Of a stretch of DNA of 17,939 nucleotides, positions 7,263 to 16,101 are shown one piece after another. The DNA is from Sodaliphilus sp050873765 (lineage in GTDB: Bacteria > Bacteroidota > Bacteroidia > Bacteroidales > Muribaculaceae): assembly GCA_050873765.1 (NCBI GenBank), contig JBNMJK010000050.1, positions 1-17,939 of the forward strand, in the 5' to 3' direction. Under the pieces are notes generated by a model that saw only the letters and a program-made list of their open reading frames with translations, was not told the origin of the DNA and did not search any database. The number at the start of each line of letters is the position of its first letter. Position 1 is the first letter of the stretch. Made by a program: the position numbers and the translations under genes.

Positions 7263-7289
7263 CTCACGAAGCTGAATTAACAAAAAACT

Positions 7290-8816
7290 ATGGCTGATAA
7301 GAAACAAATTAAAACTGCTCTCATCTCCGTGTTTCACAAAGACGGACTTGATGACATTTTGAAAGAGTTGAACAACAATGGTGTGAAATTTCTCTCTACT
7401 GGCGGAACGCAAAAGTTCATTCAGGAGCTTGGCTACGACTGCGCAGCAGTGGAAGACCTCACAAGCTACCCCTCAATATTGGGCGGACGCGTTAAGACTC
7501 TTCACCCCAAGATTTTTGGCGGCATTCTGAACCGTCGCGACAACGAAAGCGACCGTCAGCAAATTGCCCAATACGATATTCCTGAAATCGACCTCGTGAT
7601 TGTGGATTTGTATCCTTTCGAGGAAACGGTGGCAAGCGGAGCCGATGAATCTGCCATTATCGAGAAAATCGACATCGGCGGCATCTCGCTTATCCGCGCA
7701 GCCGCCAAAAACTATAACGATGTGGTGATTGTGGCTTCTAAAGCGCAATACCGTCCACTCGTTGAAGCCCTTAAGGAAAATGGCAACGCTGAAACCACTT
7801 TGGCTCAGCGCCGCTGGTTCGCTAAAGAGGCTTTCGCAGTGTCGAGCGCTTACGACAGCCACATCTTCAACTATTTTGATGGCGATGACCACAGCGCTCT
7901 CCGCCTTGCAGTAAATGGTAGCAAGCCGCTCCGCTATGGCGAGAACCCTCACCAGAAGGGATTCTACTTCGGCGATTTCGACGCTATGTTCACCCAACTT
8001 CATGGCAAGGAAATCAGCTACAACAACCTGCTCGACATCGACGCTGCCGTTAATCTCATCAACGATTTCGACGAAACCACATTTGTGATTATGAAGCACA
8101 ACAACGCCTGTGGCCTGGCTTCAAGAGAAAAGCTCGTTGATGCATTCAAAGCCGCGCTTGCCGGCGACCCTGTAAGCGCCTTTGGCGGTGTGCATGTCAC
8201 CAATCGCGAAATTGACGCAGCCACTGCCGAGGAGATGAACAAGGTGTTCATTGAGGTCTGCATCGCGCCAAGCTACACAAAAGAGGCTTTAGCCATTCTG
8301 GAGCAGAAGAAAAATCGCATCATTCTGGTCAAGAAAGACTTTAAAGCCAACGCTATGCAGTGCCGCACGGTGCTCAATGGCGCACTCGTACAGGAGCGCG
8401 ACACCCACGTGGAGACGCCCGAAGAGCTGAAGCAGTGCACCACAAAGGCCGTTACGCCTGAGCAAGTGGCCGACCTGCTTTTCGCCAACAAGGTGGTGAA
8501 GCACAGTAAGAGCAACTCTATCGTGCTCGCCAAAAACAAAATGCTCATTGCAAGCGGTGTGGGCGAAACCTCACGCGTAGATGCACTGAAGCATGCCATA
8601 GAAAAGGCCCACAACTTCAAGCACGATCTGCACGGGGCTGTGATGGCAAGCGACGCTTTCTTCCCATTTGCCGACTGCGTGGAAATCGCCCACAAGGAAG
8701 GTGTTGACGCTGTGATTCAGCCTGGTGGCTCGGTTCGCGATGGCGAAAGCATCGACTATTGTAATAACAACGGAGTGGCTATGGTCATGACTGGCATTCG
8801 CCACTTCAAACACTAA
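7290..8816 (+). CDS. purH: Bifunctional AICAR formyltransferase / IMP cyclohydrolase
   Basis: Catalyses the last two steps of de novo IMP synthesis: formylation of AICAR with 10-formyl-tetrahydrofolate, then ring closure of FAICAR. The 508 residues are normal length. The N-terminal MGS-like cyclohydrolase domain (about 1-145) shows LISVFHKDGL, FLSTGGT and the KTLHPK loop (69-74). The formyltransferase domain follows, with LRYGENPHQ (214-222), the catalytic K269-H270 pair in KHNNACG and SAFGG. The C-terminus ends in MTGIRHFKH, as is usual for the family. Start ATG is preceded by an A-rich leader. mreB follows after 29 nt with no terminator, so purH probably heads or feeds the elongasome operon. 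Confidence 0.99.
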   Translation: MADKKQIKTALISVFHKDGLDDILKELNNNGVKFLSTGGTQKFIQELGYDCAAVEDLTSYPSILGGRVKTLHPKIFGGILNRRDNESDRQQIAQYDIPEIDLVIVDLYPFEETVASGADESAIIEKIDIGGISLIRAAAKNYNDVVIVASKAQYRPLVEALKENGNAETTLAQRRWFAKEAFAVSSAYDSHIFNYFDGDDHSALRLAVNGSKPLRYGENPHQKGFYFGDFDAMFTQLHGKEISYNNLLDIDAAVNLINDFDETTFVIMKHNNACGLASREKLVDAFKAALAGDPVSAFGGVHVTNREIDAATAEEMNKVFIEVCIAPSYTKEALAILEQKKNRIILVKKDFKANAMQCRTVLNGALVQERDTHVETPEELKQCTTKAVTPEQVADLLFANKVVKHSKSNSIVLAKNKMLIASGVGETSRVDALKHAIEKAHNFKHDLHGAVMASDAFFPFADCVEIAHKEGVDAVIQPGGSVRDGESIDYCNNNGVAMVMTGIRHFKH

Positions 8817-8845
8817 AATATACATTTTAATAAGAAAACACAACT

Positions 8846-9865
8846 ATGGGATTTTTCTCATTCAGACAAGAAATAGCTGTCGATTTAGGCACAGCTAACA
8901 CGATTATCATTCACAAAGATAAAATCGTGATTGATGAGCCATCTGTTGTAGCTCAAGATGCCAAGACTGGCAAAATGATTGCAGTGGGTGAAAAAGCTCG
9001 TGAAATGTACGGAAAGGTGCACGACGGCATCCGCACTATCCGCCCTTTGCGCGATGGCGTGATCGCCGACTTCAATGCTGCCGAAATGATGATTCGCGGC
9101 ATGATAAAAAAGGTGAGCAGCAAAAACGGCTGGATGTCGCCTTCGCTCACGATGGTCGTGTGCATTCCTTCTGGCTCAACGGAAGTGGAAATCCGTGCCG
9201 TGCGCGACTCCAGCGAGCACGCTGGTGGCCGTGAGGTGTATATGATCTACGAGCCTATGGCTGCTGCTCTGGGCATCGGTCTCGATGTGCTTGCCCCTGA
9301 AGGCAACATGATTGTGGACATAGGTGGCGGCACCACTGAGATTGCCGTTATCTCACTTGGTGGCATTGTGAGCAACAAGAGTATTCGTATCGCTGGCGAT
9401 GACCTCACTGAAGACATTATGGAGCACATGCGCCGCGCACACAATGTGAAGGTGGGCGAGCGCACTGCCGAACTCATTAAAATTAATGTGGGTTCTGCGC
9501 TCACTGAGCTCGACAATCCACCTGAAGATTTTGTAGTGCATGGCCCTCACCAGATGACTGCTCTTCCTATGGAAGTGCCCATCTCTTATCAGGAAATTTG
9601 CCACTGTCTGGAAAAATCCATCTCTAAGATTGAAGCCGCTGTGCTCAGCGCCCTGGAGCAGACTCCTCCTGAACTATATGCCGACATCGTTCGCAACGGT
9701 GTGTATCTGGCTGGTGGTGGCGCCTTGCTCCGTGGACTCGACAAGCGTCTGCAGGACAAGATTGGCATTCCTTTCCATGTGGCAGAGGACCCACTGCACG
9801 CTGTGGCTAAAGGTACTGGTGTGGCTTTGCGCAACATCAAGCACTTCAAGTTCTTGAAACAATAA
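8846..9865 (+). CDS. mreB: Rod shape-determining actin homologue MreB
   Basis: Bacterial actin that forms membrane-associated filaments and positions the elongasome. The 339 residues are typical. The N-terminal MGFFSF is a short amphipathic membrane anchor. Actin-fold ATP-binding elements are present: phosphate-1 DLGTANT (13-19), phosphate-2 IVDIGGGTTEIAV (156-168) and the adenosine motif YLAGGGALLRGL (287-298). YEPMAAALGIG (135-145) is diagnostic of MreB over other actins. It lies 29 nt after purH and is followed by a 100-nt gap containing a hairpin before mreC. Confidence 0.98.
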   Translation: MGFFSFRQEIAVDLGTANTIIIHKDKIVIDEPSVVAQDAKTGKMIAVGEKAREMYGKVHDGIRTIRPLRDGVIADFNAAEMMIRGMIKKVSSKNGWMSPSLTMVVCIPSGSTEVEIRAVRDSSEHAGGREVYMIYEPMAAALGIGLDVLAPEGNMIVDIGGGTTEIAVISLGGIVSNKSIRIAGDDLTEDIMEHMRRAHNVKVGERTAELIKINVGSALTELDNPPEDFVVHGPHQMTALPMEVPISYQEICHCLEKSISKIEAAVLSALEQTPPELYADIVRNGVYLAGGGALLRGLDKRLQDKIGIPFHVAEDPLHAVAKGTGVALRNIKHFKFLKQ

Positions 9866-9890
9866 GTAAATATCCCATCAATTATAGCAC

Positions 9891-9920
9891 AGGAAGGCAA
9901 CGACTCGTCATTGCCTTCTT
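9891..9920 (+). promoter_or_regulatory. Intercistronic stem-loop between mreB and mreC
   Basis: AGGAAGGCAA (9891-9900) and TTGCCTTCTT (9911-9920) form a 10-bp stem with one G-U pair and a 10-nt loop. No T-tract follows, so it is not a standard terminator. It may protect or attenuate the mRNA so that MreB is made in excess over MreC and the enzymes downstream. Confidence 0.5.
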
Positions 9921-9965
9921 ATGCGTATTGTATAGGGCTTCACGCTTCGGCAAAACGCCTTCGTT

Positions 9966-10844
9966 ATGAATAATCTACTGCAATTTTTAGTCAAGCACAT
10001 TCCATGGTTTGTGTTTATCATCTATGTGGTTATCAGCTGTATTTTGCTTTTCAGCAATAATCCTTATCAGCAAAGTGTGTACCTGTCGTCGGCCAACGGT
10101 ATCAGCTCTACCGTGTATGAGGCCTACAATGGTATCACTTCCTACTTCGGACTAAAAGCTGCCAACGAAGACCTGATGAGCCGCAACACCGAACTCACGC
10201 TTGAGGTGGCACAGCTGAAGCAGGAGCTCAACAACTGCAAACTGCAAATCCCCGACACCACTGGCATAATTGCCAAAAGCGGCAAGCAGTTTTCCTACGT
10301 GGTGGCCAACGTGATCAGCAACAGCGTGGCTCAGCCTGCCAATTTTATCACCATCGACCGCGGCAGCGAAGATGGCATCGTGCCTGAAATGGGTGTGGTG
10401 GGCCATAATGGTGTGGTGGGCATAGTGAATGTGGTGGGTAAGCACTCTGCCCGCATCATCTCGCTCATCAATCCCTACACCAGACTTTCGTGCAAAGTGA
10501 AGAAAAACGGCAAGTTTGGCACGCTTATCTGGACCGGTGAGGACTACCGCTACGCCACATTGATAGGTCTGCCACGCGACGGAAAATACGCAAAGGGCGA
10601 CAGCGTGGTCACCAATGGCTACTCATCACTGTTCCCTGAAGGCATCATGGTGGGTGTGATTGAAAGCGAAGACAAGGCTCAATCCACCAATTTCATGGCC
10701 ATGAAGGTGAAACTGAGCACTGATTTCTCGCAACTCAAAAATGTGAGTGCACTCAACAACAAAATGCGTGTGGAGCTGAAGGCTTTAGAGGCTAAAGACA
10801 ACGACCCCAGCGGAGCAAAGAACAAGGAGGAGGACAAAAAGTAA
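9966..10844 (+). CDS. mreC: Rod shape-determining protein MreC
   Basis: Periplasmic scaffold that links MreB/MreD to PBP2-RodA and activates the synthase. The protein (292 residues) has one membrane helix at about 13-30, a coiled coil at about 64-92, and the double beta-barrel domain from about 105 to 270 with hallmark sequences ITIDRGSEDGIVPEMGVV (128-145) and NGYSSLFPEGIMVGVI (217-232). The charged Lys/Glu/Asp tail is typical of Bacteroidetes. The TAA stop shares its last A with the ATG of mreD. An AAGGAGG run before the mreD start encodes part of this tail, so it cannot be read as a Shine-Dalgarno with certainty. Confidence 0.96.
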   Translation: MNNLLQFLVKHIPWFVFIIYVVISCILLFSNNPYQQSVYLSSANGISSTVYEAYNGITSYFGLKAANEDLMSRNTELTLEVAQLKQELNNCKLQIPDTTGIIAKSGKQFSYVVANVISNSVAQPANFITIDRGSEDGIVPEMGVVGHNGVVGIVNVVGKHSARIISLINPYTRLSCKVKKNGKFGTLIWTGEDYRYATLIGLPRDGKYAKGDSVVTNGYSSLFPEGIMVGVIESEDKAQSTNFMAMKVKLSTDFSQLKNVSALNNKMRVELKALEAKDNDPSGAKNKEEDKK

Positions 10845-11362
10845 TGGCAAAAACTACCGTTCAATTTATCGCGCTTTTCGTGATTCTGGTTTTGATGCAG
10901 GTGATTTTCAGCAAAATCATGCTTTTCAATGTGGCCACGCCAATCATTTTCATCTACCTGCTGCTGCGTCTGCCTATAGGCCTCTCGCTAAACGCGGTGT
11001 TCACCATTGCGTTCTTCTCTGGCCTGTCGATTGATATGTTCAACGACACACAAGGCATGAATGCGCTGGCATGCCTGCTCACTGTGGCTCTCCGCACGAA
11101 GGTGTTTTATGCATTCGTCACTCGCGATGACGAAACCAGCGACATCATTCCATCGTGTAAAAGTGTGGGCACGGCCACTTACTTGAAGTATGCGGGCACA
11201 TTTACACTTATCTATTGTGCGCTCATTTTTGTGATTCAGGCATTCACGCTCCACCACGTGCTGCTCACCGTGGCACGCATTTTCGGCAGTTTCGCTCTTT
11301 CGCTCCTGCTTATTTACGGCATCGACAGTCTGATGAACACCCGCCGCGAGAAAAGGCTGTAA
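10844..11362 (+). CDS. mreD: Rod shape-determining membrane protein MreD
   Basis: A small polytopic inner-membrane partner of MreC. The 172 residues contain about five hydrophobic segments (about 6-25, 28-45, 47-66, 106-127, 133-157) and the family-like GLSIDMFNDTQGMNALACLL (60-79), where the D-G-N pattern resembles the usual MreD core. Sequence conservation in this family is low, so the call rests on topology plus position between mreC (1-nt overlap) and mrdA. An A/T-rich 59-nt gap follows with no hairpin. Confidence 0.9.
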   Translation: MAKTTVQFIALFVILVLMQVIFSKIMLFNVATPIIFIYLLLRLPIGLSLNAVFTIAFFSGLSIDMFNDTQGMNALACLLTVALRTKVFYAFVTRDDETSDIIPSCKSVGTATYLKYAGTFTLIYCALIFVIQAFTLHHVLLTVARIFGSFALSLLLIYGIDSLMNTRREKRL

Positions 11363-11421
11363 ACCCATATATTACTTTAAAATATAATAGCAACACTGTC
11401 ATTCATTTTTTCATCATATAA

Positions 11422-13233
11422 ATGAGAAAAGATTATAATCTGGAAAAAAGGAAATATGTGATAGGAGGCTTCATTGTGGTGCTGGTGTGCATCTATATAG
11501 TGAGGCTTTTTATGCTTCAGATTGTGGACGACTCCTATAAGGACAAATCTGAAGGCAACGCCTATGTTCACAAAATTATATATCCTTCCAGAGGCCTTAT
11601 TTTCGACCGTAACGGCAAACTGATGGTTTTCAACCAGCCGTCGTACGATGTGACCGTGATTCTGAAAGACGTTGAGCCTTTCGACACCGTGGACTTCTGC
11701 AACACTCTGCAAATCACCCGGCAAGAATTCGACGAGCGCCTTGAGAAGGTGAAGGAAACGAAGCGCTTCTACAGCGAGCAAGTGTTCCTCACCCACATCA
11801 ATCAGGTGGACTATGGCCGCATTCAGGAAAAACTCTACCGTTTCCCCGGCTTTGCCCTTGTGCAGCGCATCATGCGCGACTACACGCTGCCTGTGGGAGC
11901 CAACATCTTAGGCGACATTAGGGAAGTGAACGCCAATGAGGTGGAAAAAGACTCTTATTACAACCCTGGCGACTACATTGGCGACATGGGTCTTGAAAAA
12001 GAATATGAGAAATATCTTCGCGGTGTGAAAGGCGAGGAAATTCTTATCCGCGACCACGTGGGCAAAATCAAAGGGCACTACGATGGTGGCAGGCACGACA
12101 TTCGTCCTCAGGCTGGTCATAATCTTAAATTGGGTATCGACCTCGACCTGCAGGCCTATGGCGAGCAACTGATGAAGGGCAAGAGAGGCGCTATTGTGGC
12201 CATTGAGCCTTCCACGGGCGAAATTCTCGCCCTTGTCACTTCGCCCACCTACGATCCTAAACTCCTTGTGGGTAAAGACCGTGGGAAAAACTATGTGGCG
12301 CTCCTTCGCGACAACGACAAGCCCACCTATAATCGTGCCATACAGGCGGCATATCCACCAGGCTCCACGTTCAAGCCTTCACAGGGTCTTATCCTTCAGC
12401 AAGAGAAAATCATCACCCCAAGCACGATGTTTCCTTGCCACCACGGCTTTGTGATAAGGGGTATGCGCGTGGGGTGCCACGGCCATGCTTCACCGCTGAA
12501 TTTGCGCCCTGCCCTCACCACCTCATGCAACGCCTTTTTCTGCTGGGGACTGCGTGGCATGCTCAACAATAAGAAATACGGCTCGATAGCGAATGCGTTT
12601 GAAGTGTGGAAAAACCACCTGGTGAGCATGGGCTATGGCAACAAGCTCGGCATCGACCTGCCCTTTGAGAGCCGTGGCTTCCTCCCCAACTCTAAGTACT
12701 ACAATGAGCATATCAAAGGCGGCTGGAATGCCAATACCATTATTTCGGTGGCGATTGGCCAAGGCGAAATATTGGCCACTCCTCTTCAGATAGCCAACCT
12801 TTGCGCCACAATTGCCAACCGTGGCTACTTTTACACGCCCCATCTGGTGAAGCGCATCGACGGCGTGGGTATTCTGAAACGCTACACGGTGAAGCACGTG
12901 CCCACCATCGACCCGAAATACTACACCGAGGTGGTGGCTGGTATGCGGGGGGCGGTCACAAGCGGCACCTGCCGCAAAGCCAACTTAGACGGCATTGAAG
13001 TGTGCGGCAAAACCGGCACGGCGCAGAACCCTCACGGCCGCGACCACTCTGCCTTTATGGGATTCGCGCCTATGAATAATCCTAAAATCGCCGTGGCTGT
13101 GTATGTGGAAAATGGCGGTTTCGGTGCAGATTTCGGTGTGCCTATCGGCAGCCTGATGATTGAAAAGTATCTGAAGGGCAAAGTGTCGCGCACCTATTTG
13201 GAAAATGAAATGATGAACTCAAGAATCAACTAA
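11422..13233 (+). CDS. mrdA: Penicillin-binding protein 2, elongasome transpeptidase
   Basis: Class B PBP that cross-links peptidoglycan made by RodA. Order of parts in 603 residues: cytoplasmic basic start, membrane helix (about 13-32), PBP dimerisation domain (about 55-230, starting YPSRGLIFDRNG), and transpeptidase domain. Active-site motifs are intact: S315-TF-K318 (nucleophile), S368-C-N370, and K530-T-G532. Between the first two motifs, C339, H340, C352, H353 and H355 cluster, and C369 is the middle residue of SxN; this matches the layout of the zinc site described in E. coli PBP2. The gene is followed after 6 nt by rodA. Beta-lactams of the mecillinam type act on this class. Confidence 0.97.
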   Translation: MRKDYNLEKRKYVIGGFIVVLVCIYIVRLFMLQIVDDSYKDKSEGNAYVHKIIYPSRGLIFDRNGKLMVFNQPSYDVTVILKDVEPFDTVDFCNTLQITRQEFDERLEKVKETKRFYSEQVFLTHINQVDYGRIQEKLYRFPGFALVQRIMRDYTLPVGANILGDIREVNANEVEKDSYYNPGDYIGDMGLEKEYEKYLRGVKGEEILIRDHVGKIKGHYDGGRHDIRPQAGHNLKLGIDLDLQAYGEQLMKGKRGAIVAIEPSTGEILALVTSPTYDPKLLVGKDRGKNYVALLRDNDKPTYNRAIQAAYPPGSTFKPSQGLILQQEKIITPSTMFPCHHGFVIRGMRVGCHGHASPLNLRPALTTSCNAFFCWGLRGMLNNKKYGSIANAFEVWKNHLVSMGYGNKLGIDLPFESRGFLPNSKYYNEHIKGGWNANTIISVAIGQGEILATPLQIANLCATIANRGYFYTPHLVKRIDGVGILKRYTVKHVPTIDPKYYTEVVAGMRGAVTSGTCRKANLDGIEVCGKTGTAQNPHGRDHSAFMGFAPMNNPKIAVAVYVENGGFGADFGVPIGSLMIEKYLKGKVSRTYLENEMMNSRIN

Positions 13234-13239
13234 GAAAAA

Positions 13240-14697
13240 GTGAGTAGCAACGATAAAAGCATATTAAAGTCGCTCGACTGGTTTACCATTGTCCTATACT
13301 TGATAATGACCATTTACGGGGCCATCAGCATCTATGCCGCTAAATATAATTTCGACGATGCAAGCCTATTCAGCTTCGCCACATTCTCTGGCAAGCAGTT
13401 TTGCTGGATAATTTTAGCCTTGTGCCTGGGAGGGTCGCTTTTGCTCATCGACAGGCAGTTCTACGAGGCCTACGCCTATCCCATATATGGCTGCATGATT
13501 CTGCTGCTGGTGCTCACCATCTTCGTGGCACCCAACATCAAGGGGTCGCACTCCTGGATTTCGCTCGGGCCGGTGAGCCTGCAGCCTGCCGAGTTTGCCA
13601 AATTTGCCACGGCGCTGGCTTTAGCCAAGCTATTCAGCACCTACGGTTTCAGCCTCAATACGCCTAAAAATATGGCAATAGCCGCCGGCATAGTCATTCT
13701 GCCCATTCTGATTATCATTATGCAGAACGAAACGGGATCGGCATTGGTTTACACCTCTTTTGCATTTGTGCTTTACCGCGAAGGCATGTCAGGGCTTGTG
13801 CTTTTTGCCGGACTGGCGGCAGTGGTCATATTTGTGATTGCGCTCAAATATTCCACAGTTCCCTTTATGGACATCACTCTTGGCGAGTTTTGTGTGTTCA
13901 TCATCATCATGGCCATCATTGTGGGCATGCTGTATATCTATTGCAAATCACACACCGCCGCCCGCAATGTGCTACTCGGCTATCTGGCGGCTGGCGCACT
14001 GGCGCTTGGCGCTCACTACCTTGGGTTTGACATCAATGGCCATCTGTTCTTTTTCCCAGTGATTTTCGCATCACTTGGGTATTTAACATGGGAATTTATT
14101 CGAATCAACAACAACCGGCTGCTCACCACCATCATTTTTGCCATAGCAGGAATTTGCCTCCTTTTCACCGTGAATTTCGCCTTCAATGAAATACTGAAGC
14201 CCCACCAGCAAATGCGTATCAAGGTGGCTCTCGCCATTGAGGACGACGTGAGAGGACAAGGCTACAATGTGAACCAGAGTAAAATTGCCATCGGCTCCGG
14301 AGGGTTGCTGGGCAAGGGATTCCTTCAGGGCACGCAGACGAAGTTTGGCTATGTGCCCGAACAGCATACCGACTTCATTTTCTGCACCATTGGCGAGGAG
14401 CAAGGATTTGTAGGCTCCGTGGCAGTGCTCTTGCTGTTTGTGTGTATGATTCTACGCATCATCACCATAGCTGAGCGGCAGCACACAGCCTTCGCGCGAG
14501 TCTATGCCTATTGCGTGGCGTCGATACTCATCTTCCACCTGAGCATCAACGTAGGTATGGTGCTCGGACTGTGCCCCGTCATCGGCATTCCACTGCCCTT
14601 CTTCAGTTATGGCGGCTCATCACTGTGGGGATTCACCACGCTTCTGTTTATACTACTGCGCATCGACGCCTCTCGCAGCCAATACGGCGTATGGTAA
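13240..14697 (+). CDS. rodA: SEDS peptidoglycan glycosyltransferase RodA
   Basis: Polymerises lipid II in the elongasome together with PBP2. Start is GTG at 13240, 6 nt after mrdA; it is the only start that keeps the first membrane helix. SEDS signatures are clear: SWISLGPVSLQPAEFAK (105-121), NETGSA (163-168), GYNVNQSKIAIGSGGLLGKG (341-360), PEQHTDFIF (373-381) and PFFSYGGSS (453-461). D336, just before GYNVNQS, aligns with the catalytic aspartate of E. coli RodA. At 485 residues it is about 115 longer than the E. coli protein; the extra part is mostly hydrophobic and lies between NETGSA and the catalytic loop (about 205-310). It ends the elongasome run; no good terminator follows. Confidence 0.97.
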   Translation: MSSNDKSILKSLDWFTIVLYLIMTIYGAISIYAAKYNFDDASLFSFATFSGKQFCWIILALCLGGSLLLIDRQFYEAYAYPIYGCMILLLVLTIFVAPNIKGSHSWISLGPVSLQPAEFAKFATALALAKLFSTYGFSLNTPKNMAIAAGIVILPILIIIMQNETGSALVYTSFAFVLYREGMSGLVLFAGLAAVVIFVIALKYSTVPFMDITLGEFCVFIIIMAIIVGMLYIYCKSHTAARNVLLGYLAAGALALGAHYLGFDINGHLFFFPVIFASLGYLTWEFIRINNNRLLTTIIFAIAGICLLFTVNFAFNEILKPHQQMRIKVALAIEDDVRGQGYNVNQSKIAIGSGGLLGKGFLQGTQTKFGYVPEQHTDFIFCTIGEEQGFVGSVAVLLLFVCMILRIITIAERQHTAFARVYAYCVASILIFHLSINVGMVLGLCPVIGIPLPFFSYGGSSLWGFTTLLFILLRIDASRSQYGVW

Positions 14698-15084
14698 TCC
14701 AATGCTAATTAAGCATATACATCTACACCCCACCCCCCAATATTTTTCATTCCCAAGGAGGTCATTAGATTTGTACAAACCAACCGCCTTTTCGAAAGAT
14801 CTGATACAGTTGTCCTTATAAATCAGCCTTAGCCACTGCAAGATACTGTCAATTTTTCCCATTGACACAACCTCTACTGGGCGAATTGCCATGCCTATTT
14901 TATCGTTTGAATCTACACCAACAATGATATATCCACCACCAAGTTCATCAAAGTCATTGCCAAAAGCACATATACTGTGATACATACTTCCAAGATTCCA
15001 CCCCTTTTTGAACTCAATACGGTTAGATTCTATTTTCAGCTTGCTAAGCAGGCCGTGTATGTTTATTGCAAGTGCCGTATATTT
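14653..15084 (-). pseudogene. AlbA_2 / Schlafen-type domain fragment, start codon lost and 3' part deleted
   Basis: Immediately after the DUF2971 stop, and in the same frame, the sequence reads NIHGLLSKLKIESNRIEFKK, then SICAFGNDFDELGGGYIIVG and VVSMGKIDSIL. This matches the AlbA_2 (SLFN-like) domain found at the start of many Bacteroidetes regulators and defence proteins (ExxRIEFK, AFAND, GGGY-I-GV). No ATG precedes the domain; ATA codons stand where Met would be expected, and the first ATG (14985) lies inside it. Similarity fades at about 14830, and the frame then runs into the 3' end of rodA on the other strand, so the C-terminal half is gone. I treat it as a remnant. Use of a non-ATG start cannot be excluded. 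Confidence 0.7.
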
Positions 15085-15975
15085 TCAATCAATTTGAATT
15101 ATTGGAATCGTTATATTTATTTCTTTCAAGAATGCTTCTATACATTCTTTTGTTTTGTTGTTCTTTACATATATACCTTTAAGTATATTTATAGGCAAAA
15201 ATAACTTTCTATAATATAGAGTTGATCCATCATCTCGTTTGCGAAAATATTCATCTAATACAAGTTTTCTTAGCAATGTTGGAGATATACCTAGCTTTCC
15301 TATAATGTCATCAAACCCTTCAATTTTCTTATTGTATGCCGGCATCGGAATTGGAATAATAGTTCGTGTTTCTTCTTCCATCCAATAGTCTTTAGCCTGC
15401 TTAATTCTTGGTGCAACAAACGAGAACAATCCCATCGCTATTAGAGCAACAAAAGATTGTGGATTATTTTTCAGCAAATAGAAAGCTGCCTCTTTGTTTG
15501 GTCTCTTAAGAGGGGCACAGCCCAAGCTTGAATATTCTTCTCTGAGCATATTTACCAATTTATCATCTGAATTTTCATCTGCATATATGCAGGAACAAAG
15601 TCTCATCATTGGAGATTCTTGAGTATAAAAATCCAGACTATCATCTATTTCCATTACAATTCCATCTGACTTTGCATATTCTTTCCACATATAAAAATTG
15701 TCAGGTCGCGAAGTGAATGAAACTATATAAGGAAATGGCAAATTTTCATTTCCTCTTATTTTTCCCCAATCGAAAAAAGAGGCTATTTGTCTATCAGGTG
15801 GCAAACTTTTTTCAACTTGTGGTAAAAGTCTTTTTATGGTTTCTACACCAAGTTTTAACTCTTCTTTGTCCGCAAAACAATCATATCTTGTAGCCCAGAA
15901 ACACATTCGCATCTGAGTCCTTGCATCTTTGAGAATGCTTTTGAAGGCATTTATTGAAGTATAGTGATAAAGCAT
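15085..15975 (-). CDS. DUF2971 family protein
   Basis: An intact 296-residue soluble protein. Family landmarks are YHYTS near the start (3-7), WATRYDCFADKEE (27-39), PYIVSFTSRPDNFYMWKEYA (82-101) and GIVMEID (105-111). DUF2971 proteins have no established biochemical role; they are frequent in accessory and phage-defence regions, and the YHYTS / W-x-Y-A layout has been compared with ADP-ribosyl-transferase-like folds, which I cannot verify here. Base composition is much more AT-rich than the core genes. The ATG directly follows a TAA (TAAATG), so it was probably translated after an upstream small ORF; an IS982 element now separates them and any promoter must lie in or beyond the IS. Confidence 0.88.
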   Translation of the reverse strand: MLYHYTSINAFKSILKDARTQMRMCFWATRYDCFADKEELKLGVETIKRLLPQVEKSLPPDRQIASFFDWGKIRGNENLPFPYIVSFTSRPDNFYMWKEYAKSDGIVMEIDDSLDFYTQESPMMRLCSCIYADENSDDKLVNMLREEYSSLGCAPLKRPNKEAAFYLLKNNPQSFVALIAMGLFSFVAPRIKQAKDYWMEEETRTIIPIPMPAYNKKIEGFDDIIGKLGISPTLLRKLVLDEYFRKRDDGSTLYYRKLFLPINILKGIYVKNNKTKECIEAFLKEINITIPIIQID

Positions 15976-15987
15976 TTATTTCGTCTT

Positions 15988-16006
15988 TAACGCGAGTTCG
16001 GGATAA
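15988..16006 (+). repeat. IS terminal inverted repeat, transposase 3' side
   Basis: TAACGCGAGTTCGGGATAA; exact reverse complement of 17126-17144. The matching stops on both sides of these 19 bp. It lies 13 nt upstream of the DUF2971 start. Confidence 0.93.
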
Positions 16007-16101
16007 AAAGAGGTTACAAATAAGAGCAGTTACAACAAAACGGCTTTGGGTGGCCAGAGACTTGACCGCCTTGTTGGAATATGGCATCTCTCCGGAATCG
16101 A

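Noticed and set aside
14702..14716. ATGCT/AGCAT hairpin after rodA as terminator
   Set aside because: Only 5 bp, AT-rich, no T-tract; insufficient.
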